64,000 nucleotides of DNA from Alnus glutinosa (taxonomy: Eukaryota > Streptophyta > Magnoliopsida > Fagales > Betulaceae): positions 26,917,616-26,981,615 of the forward strand of contig NC_084894.1 in NCBI RefSeq assembly GCF_958979055.1, in the 5' to 3' direction. Of this stretch, positions 1-9,030 are shown one piece after another (position 1 is the stretch's first letter; every line of letters starts with the position of its first letter). The translations under genes were made by a program, and so were the position numbers. The notes under the pieces are model-generated. The model was not told the DNA's origin and searched no databases. It was given only the letters and a program-made list of their open reading frames with translations.

Positions 1-110
1 AAAATCAGAAAGTGGTAGTTGGGGGGGGGCCAGAATCTAAGCATTGGTAGTTTAGGGGGCCATCCGGAAAAAGAGTGGTAGTTTAGGGGGCTAATATATA
101 TTTTTCCCTT
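1..110. repeat. End of a foldback-type element (partial)
   Basis: Three spaced copies of a 'gtggtagttTaGGGGGc'-like phrase run into the window edge. The same kind of phrase forms the arms of the foldback elements at 14955-15612 and 55214-55650, so this is probably the right arm of a related element whose left part lies outside the window. The left end and target duplication cannot be seen. Confidence 0.35.
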
Positions 111-1034
111 ATATCATTTCAATAGTTATTTTTTTTTTACCACCTAAAGTGACTCACTTTAATGACTTTTGACTTTTCTTTTCTTTCTTTCTTTCTTTCT
201 TCTTCTTCTTCTTCTTTCTTTTATTTTTTATTTTTTATTTTTTATTTTTTATTTTTTTTTTATGAAAAATGCTATTTGCACTTTAGGTGCATAACAGGGC
301 ACAACACCCCTTCACATGGGGTGGTCCAGTGAAGTGCAAATAACAAGCCCATATATATATATATGACTTTGACTTTTCTTGATGTCGGCAACAATTTCTT
401 CGATGAATTTACACCGTCTTTCTTGATGTCGGCCTCGTCTGTCGATACCGCGTTGGCTTTGAAGATGTTTGTTTATTATCTTTTTGTAGTATTCTATAAT
501 GCGTTGCGTACGTCTTTATAGTAATTTTTTGAATGTGAGAAAATATAATAAGAATAATATTAGATATTATATTTTTATTTTATAATTATTTAATAATATT
601 AATATAGCACTCTTAATTAACTAAGAGTGTGTATCAATATTGTTAAACAATTATAAAATAAAAATACGGTTCTAACATTTCTCAATACGATTATCCTCAT
701 CATATATTATTTATCCCGAGCATATCATTTCTAAGTAATTTTAGAAGTTATTTTTGTGTTCTTCTAAGAATAATATGGCGTTTAAAATAATTGTTTGATT
801 AAAATTTAATAGTGACCAATCATAAGTTTAATGGTAATTTTAAAAGTCACATCATTTTTAAAAAGATACAAAAGTGACAAAATAGTGATTTCTAACATTA
901 CTCATCATTATTCCTTGATGCGAGTTTCCAGGTTGAAATATTGCATCCATTTTCAAAAAATTCTAGGCATATATAAACTTGCATCTATAGCTGCATGTTA
1001 ATAGCTAAACTAAAGAATTAAGCTTAATCAAACG
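111..1034. other. Intergenic, AT-rich, no gene seen
   Basis: Contains (TTTC)n, (TTC)n and (ATTTTTT)n runs at about 176-262 and a short AT repeat at 352-364. A weak inverted pair (a 'tatttgcact' type sequence near 271 and its complement near 335) may be a decayed foldback element. No coding sequence recognised on either strand. Confidence 0.5.
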
Positions 1035-2588
1035 TTAACCGGTTATTTCAAGGGTGCTAAAGGGCTGAGAAAAGAGGGTCCCCTATCCTATTATCTATTT
1101 GTCAATGCTATGGAGGTGCATTCTAAGCTTTTGAAGTAGTATACAAAGGCTGGTTCTGGTTTTAATTTCCACTTTCATTGCTCTAAGTTGCAATTAACCC
1201 ACTTATGCTTTTCAGTTGACCTCCTCATGTTTTCTGAGGCTAATAACTAGGATTCTATTTCTATTATCCAATCTGTTTTTTTGGAGTTTGAGCATTTATC
1301 TGACCTGAAGACCAATCTAGCCAAAAGTTCTCTCTTTTGCTCGGGTATTTCTACTGGTATGAAGTCTTCTTTGCTGGATAGATTGAAAATGAAGGAAGAT
1401 CATTTTCCTGTTAGATATTTAGGAGTTCCTTTGGTCTCCACTAAATTGTCTGCAGCAGATTGTAAGACTTTGATTGACAGAATCATAAGCCCGTATAGGT
1501 TCTTGGACATCAAAGAATCTATCTTTCTTTGGGAGACTTCAACTTCTGTCCTCTGTCCTATATAGTTTGCAAGTGCTTTGGTCAAGGATTTTCATCATTC
1601 TAAAGAAAATTATTCGGGATATCAATCAAAAGTTTAATCGATTTTTGTGGAATGGGAAGGATAGTGACTTTGCAAAGGCTAAAGTTAGTTGGAGTGATGT
1701 TCGCTTTCCAAAAAAAGAAGGTGGTCTTGGGTTGAAAAACTTGGAAGTTTGGAATAAGTCCTCCATTTTGAGGCACATCTGGAATTATTTGCATGTGCAA
1801 GTTCTTTTTGGGTTGCTAGGACTGAAACTTATCTGCTGAAAGGAAGGAGTTTTTGGAGTGTGAACATTCCTCAGGACTATTCTTGGTGTTGGAGAAGGCT
1901 TCTAAAGCTCGAGGTCAGGTCTTGCTAGGAGTTTTATAAAATTTGAAGTTGGGGATGAAAATAATTTCCATATATGGCAAGATAATTGGCACCCTTTGGG
2001 TGTGTTGTTTGAGAGGTATGGCTTTCGAATCATCTGTGATGCCAATAGCTGTCTGAATTCCAAACTTTGTAATGTTTTGTGTAATGGTAATTGGTGTTGG
2101 AAGCCTGCTAGGTCTGAGAATTTGGTTGATATCTAGTGTTGTCTCCTTGAAGTTCATCTTGGTACTGTTGATAAACCAGTTTGGACTATTGGCCGGAAGG
2201 GTTCATATGTGAGTTCAGACACTTGGAATTTCTTGAGGGATAAGAAACCTGATGTTGATTGGTGGCATTTAATCTGGTATCCTCATGTCATTCCAAAGCA
2301 TGCTTTTGCTCTTTGGTTGGCTGTACAGAACCGATTAACTACTGGTAATCAGATTTTGGTGTGGAGTTTCAGAGATGAAACACTTTGTGGTTTCTGTAAG
2401 CATGGTGTTGAAAGTCGGGATCACTTTTTTTTTTTAAGTGTAGTTTTAGCTCTAGTATTTGGCACTCATGTATTCAAAGATGTCCTGGTTTGGCCTATTC
2501 TCTTGTTTGGCAAGATGTGCTGAACGAGGGATGCAAAAATTGAAAGAAGAAGACTATAATGGATATAATATAGGAAAAATGTTAGATT

Positions 2589-2700
2589 TACAACACCAAT
2601 ACAACAACTGTACAACAATCCCTCACATGAGGATGGATCTCACATACTGGGGTCACCCTCATGTGAGAAGTTGTTGTACAGTTGTTGTATTGGTGTTGTA
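2589..2700. mobile_element. Foldback element (MITE) inside the LINE
   Basis: A 30-nt arm at 2589-2618 is the exact reverse complement of 2671-2700, and a second inner pair (2622-2632 with 2657-2667) extends the stem. The RNA or single strand would form a near-perfect hairpin of 112 nt. I could not define a clear target duplication. Foldback elements of similar size occur at about 46395-46495 and 49477-49561. Confidence 0.8.
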
Positions 2701-3150
2701 CAAGAATCAAATCCCATAATATAGTGTTATAGGTTTGCCATGGTGGTCTTCAAGCTACAAGGTGTGTTGAGGATGATGTGGAAGGGAAAGGATTGGATCA
2801 GCTGCGTGGAGAATTCTAGAAGTTTTAATGGTTATTCTATATGTGTTAATTTACTTTTCTGTCCAAATTCAGCATCTAGTATTGTTAGTCGTTAGAGGAG
2901 AGAGAGACAAGTTGTTAATCGGTTAGGAAGATTCTGGCCAAGCTTTCTATATAAGGAAGGTTAGGATGAGAAGAAAGGGAGACTTGAAAATATGTTGAAT
3001 CGTGACCTTTAGGAGAATTTGAGCCTCTCGAAGAGCTCTGTATTGCAATATCAAAATTATCCAAGCATTTCTTCATCTTTCTCATTTAACAACCATTTCT
3101 AGCCATTATACTTCTAATCCAAGAAAAATGCATAACCCATGTTGGGGGTT
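2701..3150. mobile_element. Possible LTR-like insertion in the LINE
   Basis: This stretch separates the zf-RVT region from the LINE 3' end. It has a TATA-like 'ctatataagg' at about 2948, a following transcript-like region and an end resembling 'catttaaca' near 3092, as in a solo copia LTR. Termini and target duplication were not established, so the identity is uncertain. Confidence 0.25.
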
Positions 3151-3763
3151 CTTTGCAGACTCGTTTTTGGCTCTGCTGTGTATAGTATATGGCGAGCTAG
3201 GAATGAAATTTGGTTCATGGTCATCCAAAATCTGAGGACTAGATTTTCAAATTGATTTTTTGGGAAATTAGAACCAGAATCTTTGGTAAAGAAAAGTTCA
3301 AGAAGACAAGGGAGAATGTAAGAATTTGTCAGCTCTGAAATTTAGTTGATTCTGTTTTGGACTAATTCTAGTTTGGGTTTGTTGGATTGTTGTTCGTTTT
3401 ATAGCAGTCTATTTTATTGCAGTTGTTTGGTTTTGTTTTTCTAGATCTGCAGTTTTTGCTGCTGATTGTTTTGGTTGTAATGTTGGTACTTTGTTTTTGT
3501 GTGGTGATTTTTGTTGTTAATAATATTGATTACTTATTCATCGAAAAAAGAAAGAAAGAAGAGAATTAAGCTTAAATAAATATTATAGAGGATATAACGG
3601 ATAATTAGAATCATCAATGCATCTTTGTTGGCTACGACAATGAAAGAAAATGATAGAAATGTTGCGATCTCACCACGAGGCTTCATCTTTTCATTGATAA
3701 AAGAAGAAAGAAAAGCTAAAAGCAAATTTCTCATAATTATATATGTATTACAAAGCTGCAAAT

Positions 3764-4270
3764 TTATGCATTACTTTTAGGCTCATCAACTAGTAGATGA
3801 ACCCCACACTTGTTCACCACACACTTGTTCAAATCGGCGCTTGAAAAATCGAAGGACACCTCAATTTCATCTCCACTTACGAGCTCCATTTCTCTTCCTG
3901 GACTAACGAGCATCAAGGCTTTGTCTCTTCTGATAAGATGCCACTGTACTAAAAACAAATGATCTGACATGTCGGCAAAATGGTGATATGTTGCAGGCAC
4001 AATCACCTGTCGGTAGCCTCTTGTTTTGTTATCAACAGTCACGCAAATTCTAATCATCCGATCGGATTTGTCCTCCTTTGCATAAACCGCGCAAATAAGT
4101 AACATGTAAACCGCACCGTCGGAAGGTAAAAGTGAAGGCACATGCGAGGATATTGGAGGAACATGAAAGGATATCATAGGAGATCCAATAGATTGATTCC
4201 TGAACCAATTTGGAACTTCACTACCAGGGAGGAAAGTGAACCGAACACAGTCACGCTTGGTCGACGGACG
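3764..4270 (-). CDS. TNL-1 exon 5: C-terminal jelly-roll (C-JID)
   Basis: 169 codons including the stop. It carries 'FTFLPGSEVPNWF' near its start, the typical opening of the post-LRR domain of TNLs, and 'SGDEIEVSFDF...KCGVHLLVDEP' near the end, the typical close. The acceptor 'ggaaatag' at 4271 follows a long T tract. In the family this domain contributes to effector binding together with the LRR. Confidence 0.85.
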   Translation of the reverse strand, partial: RPSTKRDCVRFTFLPGSEVPNWFRNQSIGSPMISFHVPPISSHVPSLLPSDGAVYMLLICAVYAKEDKSDRMIRICVTVDNKTRGYRQVIVPATYHHFADMSDHLFLVQWHLIRRDKALMLVSPGREMELVSGDEIEVSFDFSSADLNKCVVNKCGVHLLVDEPKSNA

Positions 4271-4302
4271 CTATTTCCAAAAAAAAAAAAAAAATCATTA
4301 AA

Positions 4303-4353
<51 letters not shown>

Positions 4354-7300
4354 AAACCTGGAGAAGACTCTGCCTAAAATCAGATGATAAATTGTAGCAC
4401 CCAAAAAAATTGAAGTCTCCACCAGAATCCAAAGGAAAGCCCTGAACCTCAACCAGTTTGCAGCAGTCCATAAGCCAAAGTAGTGTTATTTTGGAAGCAG
4501 GCATAATCGAGAGTCTCTCCATTGATGAGCAGCCAAATGCAAGTAGGCTCCCTACATTGGCGGGGAGTCCCGAAATTGAGTGAAGAGACAAACAATGACT
4601 TAAAATCAAAATGTTTAATTTTGGAAGGCGACGGATGCAATCAGGTAGGTTGCGAAAGTTGTTATATGATAAATCCAAAAACTTGAGTGAAGATAATCTC
4701 TCAAGATCAATGTCAATCTCATTTTCAGACAAATTGCTGTTACTGAGAACTAGTCTTCCCAAATAAAAAAATCCAAAAACAAAAGCTCGCAGCAAACTCA
4801 CGGGGTTCAGACTTTTTGGTGATAGCCAGGACGAGAAACTTGACAACCGAGATTGTGGGAATCGACCCGTAGGTCCAGAAAAGTTTAGTCTTTCAAGAGA
4901 TTCCAAGTTAGAAATACTTCTTGGAAGATTCCAAAGGTTATTGCATTCATTTAAATTCAGCAAAACAAGATCTTTTAGATGTCCAATAGATTCTTGAAGT
5001 TCAACCAAGTTTATGCAACCTTCAAGAATTAGCATCTCTAGATGTGGGACTTGTAAGAAGTTGGGTGATTTAGTGAGATTTTTGGAATAGCTGAGATTAA
5101 GAACTTTCAACTTGCTGAGTACCTGTGGAAAAACAATTATATTTTTAAAAGATAAATAAACAGGCCATAGGAGGTACATATTTAACATCAAACGAGCACT
5201 AGATTAATGCATAGTAAGAGTTGTCATACTCTGTTCCCCTTCCAGATTTCTTTGACATTACTATGCTCCATGTCAAGAACAACAAGGTTCTCTAGATGAA
5301 AATCTTGTGGTAGAAATTTCAAAGGGCATTGATGCCAACAAAGCCATCTTAAGTCTTTGGGAAGATGACCATAACATCCTGTCAGAGATACCCCATTGAT
5401 TTGGAGCAATCTCAAATCTTTCATCCCTGCAAATGCTTCAGTTTTGAAATGTCTATCTTCAAGAACAGGCAAATTTAGGATGAGACCTTCCACTTTTTCC
5501 GATCCCTGGCAAAATAGATAGTTGGATTAGCAACAAATGTCCTACATTTATCATGCATCTATGTATGTGCACATGGCTATAAATAAATAAAAATCTCTTA
5601 CCGTTTGTTTGCTCAATACATTTACTACGTCCTCATGGAACCACAATCTGCTCCGTTTTCCTAGATGACTACGTGACTTTTTGCGAACAATCTCCCTTGC
5701 CAAATCTCGAATAAGATCATGCATACTCAACTTCATTTCGATATCAATTGTCAAAAGGGACCTCTGAATGAGAATACTAATGCCACTATTTGGAAAAAAA
5801 CCACAACCCTGAAGTATTTTGATGGCGTATTCTTTTTTCATACCAATAAAGAAGCATGCAATATCAAAGAATATCTCTTTTGTGTCATCGTCTAGTGATT
5901 CACAACTTAATCTAAGTAATTTTTGAATATCCTCATGAGGATTTGTTTGTAATTTTTCAAGATCGAATTTACATTGAGAAACACTTTTTCCATATAGAAA
6001 AGAACCCAAAACCTTAAGAGCTAATGGAAGTCCTCTTGCATGATTCACTGCACAAATCGAAATCTGTTGGTAATCATCTACTGGATCGGCCATGTTGAAG
6101 GCATGATATGAGAAAAGTCGAAGAGACTCCCTATAATTCAAATTTTCAACCTTATATTGTTTATGTACTCTAAGTTGAGTAAGTATTTGAACATCTCTAG
6201 TTGTTGCAATGATTCTACTTCCTGGACCAAACCATTCAGAGTTTTCAGCTAATGCATGTAGTTGTTTCACATGATCTACATCATCAAGAATAACAAGAAC
6301 TCTTTTGTTTTGAAGTCTTTTCTTAATCAAATCGCTTCCTCCACCAACATTGTCAATCTTCAAATTTGTTTTCAAGATATCATGGAGGAGTTTTTTCTGT
6401 AAAGAAACTAAACCATTGGGTTGTGCTGAAGTTTCTTTAATGTTCAAAAGACAACTGCTTCCTTCAAATCCATCACATATTTGAATATAAACAGCTTTTG
6501 CTAAAGTTGTTTTACCGATTCCACCCATTCCATAAATGCCCACAACAGAAACGATGTCACTTGTTTCAAGATCTAATAAATCTTTTATCTCTTCAACACG
6601 AGAATCTATTCCAACAGGATATATGGCAACATCCATGCGAATAGGGTTTATGGTACACAAAACTTTTTCAACAATCTCATCGATTAATCTTGATTCATAC
6701 CTGATTATTATGATTTAAATGGAAATTAGAACAATAAGGTAGGCACAAGGAAATAAAATTGTGAGTAATTAGGTACTAAAAAGATGTTATCATCCCGGCC
6801 AGTCATTTGATACTAAGATGTCATGGCAATTGGCAAGCATCTAAGTAATATCAAATTTACTTTTAAATTTACTGATTTTATTTCCACAATGACTAGAGCA
6901 TGCCAAATTAGTTTACAATTCTTTTGATCGATGAAAATTTTTATTACATTGGGATTCCAAATTAAGTAATATCGAGGGATTTTATTTTTTAATTTTTTGC
7001 ATTGTATTTTGTCACCATTTTTAGCTCAACTTTAATTTTATGACCTGTAGTCTAAAATTCAAAATAAAAGAAAAGTACAAAAAAAGAAAATAAAAAGAAA
7101 TGCATGAAAAAGTACAAGCGTGTGTAGCATAATACCCATTTGCGAGATCCCAGCCTGAACAATTCCCAGCTTCAGTAAGAGCTTCCCTCCACTTTTGCAC
7201 CCTCTCTATGTCAGTTTGAAACCGTTTTTCATGCCTATCAAAGGCTTTTGCAAAAGTTTTGGTCTGTTTTCGAACATCTGAAGGGTCTACATGATAAAAT

Positions 7301-7614
7301 ATAGGAAGAAGGATGAGGTCTTTTGTTTTCTTACGATGCATGATCTCCACAAGCTCATCGAGACACCACCTGGAAGAAGCATAGCCTTTGGAAAAAACAA
7401 CAATTGAAATTTTTGATTTTCGAATTGCGTTGAGAAGTTCAGTAGAAATGTTCTCCCCTTTTCGAAGCTCCTCATTATCTCGGAAGGTGTGGATTTCGTG
7501 TCGCTTTAAAGCGGAGTAGAGGTGATCGGTGAAGCTCCTACGGGTGTCTTCACCTCTAAAACTTATGAAGACATCGTAAGATTCAGAAGATGATGAAAGG
7601 GTTGGAGCAGCCAT
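3764..7614 (-). CDS. TNL-1: TIR-NB-ARC-LRR immune receptor, apparently intact
   Basis: Spliced CDS on the minus strand: 7614..7136, 6700..5602, 5505..5230, 5122..4358, 4270..3764 (3126 nt, 1041 residues plus stop). Every intron has GT...AG borders and the phases agree (2,0,0,0). TNLs are intracellular receptors: effector recognition by LRR/C-JID drives oligomerisation, and the TIR then cleaves NAD+ to make second messengers for EDS1 signalling. This gene has all NB-ARC motifs, including a canonical MHD, and the TIR catalytic Glu. Its LRR exon is about half the length of its paralogues', through loss of internal modules. The start is the ATG at 7614; the paralogous upstream start codon is TTG here (7662). 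It could be functional with altered recognition; expression is unknown. Confidence 0.88.
4307..4351 (-). repeat. (CT)n microsatellite filling TNL-1 intron 4
   Basis: Read on the gene strand, the repeat begins a few bases after the donor GTTTGTT and fills about half of an 87-nt intron (4271-4357). The remainder is mostly a T tract before the acceptor. The same arrangement occurs in TNL-2 and TNL-3. Confidence 0.95.
4358..5122 (-). CDS. TNL-1 exon 4: shortened LRR domain
   Basis: 765 nt (255 codons) against 1575 in TNL-2 and 1533 in TNL-3. Repeats such as 'LKVLNLSYSKNLTKSPNF' and 'LVLLNLNECNNLWNLP' correspond to the first module. After 'LERLNFSG' the sequence passes to what in TNL-3 is the distal part ('SSWLSPK...', 'NNFRNLPDCI'). 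The middle modules are therefore missing while the frame is kept. The donor CAG|GTTTGT is directly followed by a CT microsatellite. Confidence 0.85.
5230..5505 (-). CDS. TNL-1 exon 3: NB-LRR linker and first LRRs
   Basis: 92 codons, phase 0 at both ends. It starts 'GSEKVEGLIL', the usual start of the third TNL exon, and includes 'MKDLRLLQINGV' and 'LRWLCWHQCPLKFLP', the conserved linker and first leucine-rich repeats. Bounded by 'ttttgccag' and AGA|GTATGA. Confidence 0.85.
5602..6700 (-). CDS. TNL-1 exon 2: NB-ARC domain
   Basis: 1099 nt, the same length as in TNL-2. Visible motifs: P-loop 'GIYGMGGIGKTT' (Lys at about residue 223), kinase-2 'VLVILDDVD', RNBS-B 'GSRIIATTRD', 'GLPLALKVLGSFL', RNBS-D-like 'IACFFIGM' and MHD 'MHDLIRDLAREIV'. 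The acceptor is 'ataatcag' at 6701, followed by GTATGAATCAAG, which restores the split Gly codon. The donor is ACG|GTAAGA. Confidence 0.9.
7136..7614 (-). CDS. TNL-1 exon 1: TIR domain
   Basis: 159 full codons plus two bases. The TIR core opens at about residue 13 with 'YDVFISFRGEDTR'. The NADase glutamate lies in 'SSRWCLDELVE' (Glu87). 'FYHVDPSDVR' follows at about 106-115, and the exon closes with 'CSGWDLAN'. The donor is GG|GTATTATG at 7135. A pyrimidine-rich tract ending in 'ttttttcag' just 5' of the ATG could be a 3' splice site of a 5'-UTR intron. Confidence 0.88.
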
Positions 7615-8405
7615 TGAAGATGAGGAGCTTGAGTTTCTTTGGACTGAAAAAAGAGGAGGCAAATTTGACAGTGTTAAGAGGAGTGCATTGTTTTTGCTGA
7701 TCTTTAAAGCATATAAAACAATTCAAATATGTATCAACATCCCGAACATTAACTATGTTTCCACCTAATAATTGAAACAAGACAAGTACAAAGAGATCGA
7801 CTTGGATTGTAGTTAAAGCCAGAAGTTCTAAACTTCAAACCAAATAATTTATTGAACGCGTAGTAGAGTGATAGATAGAGAATAGAAAGGGATGGCGAGG
7901 GTTATACGTACTTGATCAATTAAATTTTGTGGCGGATCGGAGGGAAAAAGAGAGATCGAAAAAGAGGTTAAGGGAATAATAATCATTAAACATATTTCCA
8001 AGTCAACGTGTGGCAGACAATAATTGCAAGAGAGGAGTTGACTTTATCTAATGTGAGGCCACCACGTTCGAGCTGGAAACAGGGATAAGTGCTTACTAAG
8101 AATCAATTTTTTTATTTTTTATTTTAATCAAACGAGTTTGATTTAGTGTTGAATTTTTTTTTTTTATGAGTAATAAATTTTCTAGATTTAGATTAGGTTG
8201 TACAAAAAATTACAGCTATAATTTTTCAATAACCAAAATCTAGTTTTAAATAATTTATAAGAAATAAAGAAAATGAAGTTAGATCTTGACTATTGAAAAA
8301 ATTACAGCACTTGTAATTTAATTTTTTTTTCACAACACAACAGTTTTCAATATTTAAAACACAACAGTTTTCAGTATGATGTAAACCACATGTTCTTCGA
8401 TGTTT
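7615..8405. promoter_or_regulatory. 5' flank of TNL-1
   Basis: No gene. The part at about 7960-8090 ('ccaagtcaacgtgtggcag...gaggagttgactttatctaatgtgaggccaccacgtt') recurs upstream of the TNL-3 TIR exon (about 49360-49430) and in the duplicated segments near 12950, 15670, 50700 and 53290. It therefore marks the 5' side of TNL genes here. No confident TATA box was assigned. Confidence 0.5.
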
Positions 8406-8408
8406 TTC

Positions 8409-8760
8409 ACACTAACTACAAAAAAAGGGGGCATTTTGTGACTTTTTTTGTGTCGTTTGCAACAAGCGATATTAATTTGTGAGTTGACGTCATTTCCTTT
8501 TAAATGATACAATTTTCACGTCCTTTACTAATAAAGGATGCAAAATGAAAAAAAATTTAACGTCATTTTCTTTTATAATCGATGTGAATTGAATAAATTA
8601 TGACATTTTGTACAACAAGCGAAGTGAATTATTTACGTCCCTTTCTTAAAAATGACATTAATGCACGTCCCTTTTTAGAAAAAGACGTGAATTCACATCA
8701 CTTATAAAATAGATGCGAATTCATGTCACTTTTAGAAAAGAAAGTGCTTCCCAAGTCCAA
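8409..8760. mobile_element. Possible CACTA-type subterminal region
   Basis: Begins 'cactaactacaaaaaaa' and then shows many short, diverged direct and inverted copies of 'acgtcacttt/acgtccctttt', like the subterminal repeats of CACTA transposons. No second terminus was found before the solo LTR, so it may be a fragment. Confidence 0.35.
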
Positions 8761-9030
8761 CCTATGCGGGAGAAGAAAATTCAAAGACGAACGCGCGGAA
8801 AGAAGAAGAAGAAAGAATATTTGAGAGAGAGAGAGAGAGAGAGAATGGAAGAAAGTGAAAGAAAAAAACAATAAAATAAAAGTAGATTTGTGAATAGTGC
8901 AAAGTCTCATAAAATTTTAACAAACGCCATTTTAGCTTTGCTTTACATAAGTCGATAAAAGTGAGTTTTAAGCAAAAGTTAAGTTATTCTAGCCAAATAG
9001 AGAAAGTAGTTAATCCGCTGTGACTGCTCT

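Larger units (their letters stand above)
1035..3547 (+). mobile_element. 5'-truncated, degenerate LINE (non-LTR retrotransposon)
   Basis: Conceptual translation in shifting frames gives the C-terminal half of a plant L1-type ORF2. It includes a reverse transcriptase segment (GYFKGAKGLR...PLS, LQLTHLCF), the stretch 'DLKTNLAKSSLF...FPVRYLGVPL' (about 1300-1435), 'FNRFLWNG...GGLGLKNLEVWN' (about 1635-1755) and a zf-RVT region (WWHLIWYPHVIPKHAFALWL...CGFC, 2256-2400). The catalytic 'FADD' box reads 'FSVDLL', and stops and frameshifts abound, so it is dead. The 3' part resumes near 3150 and ends in a T/G-rich tail and an A-rich stretch at about 3540-3560. Sequence at 2524-3150 does not fit and looks inserted. 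The element sits about 200 bp beyond the TNL-1 stop codon, in convergent orientation. Confidence 0.8.

Noticed and set aside
4142..4387. Frame with an RERERE repeat, and similar ones at 20809 and 32548
   Set aside because: These are antisense readings of the CT microsatellites in TNL intron 4.
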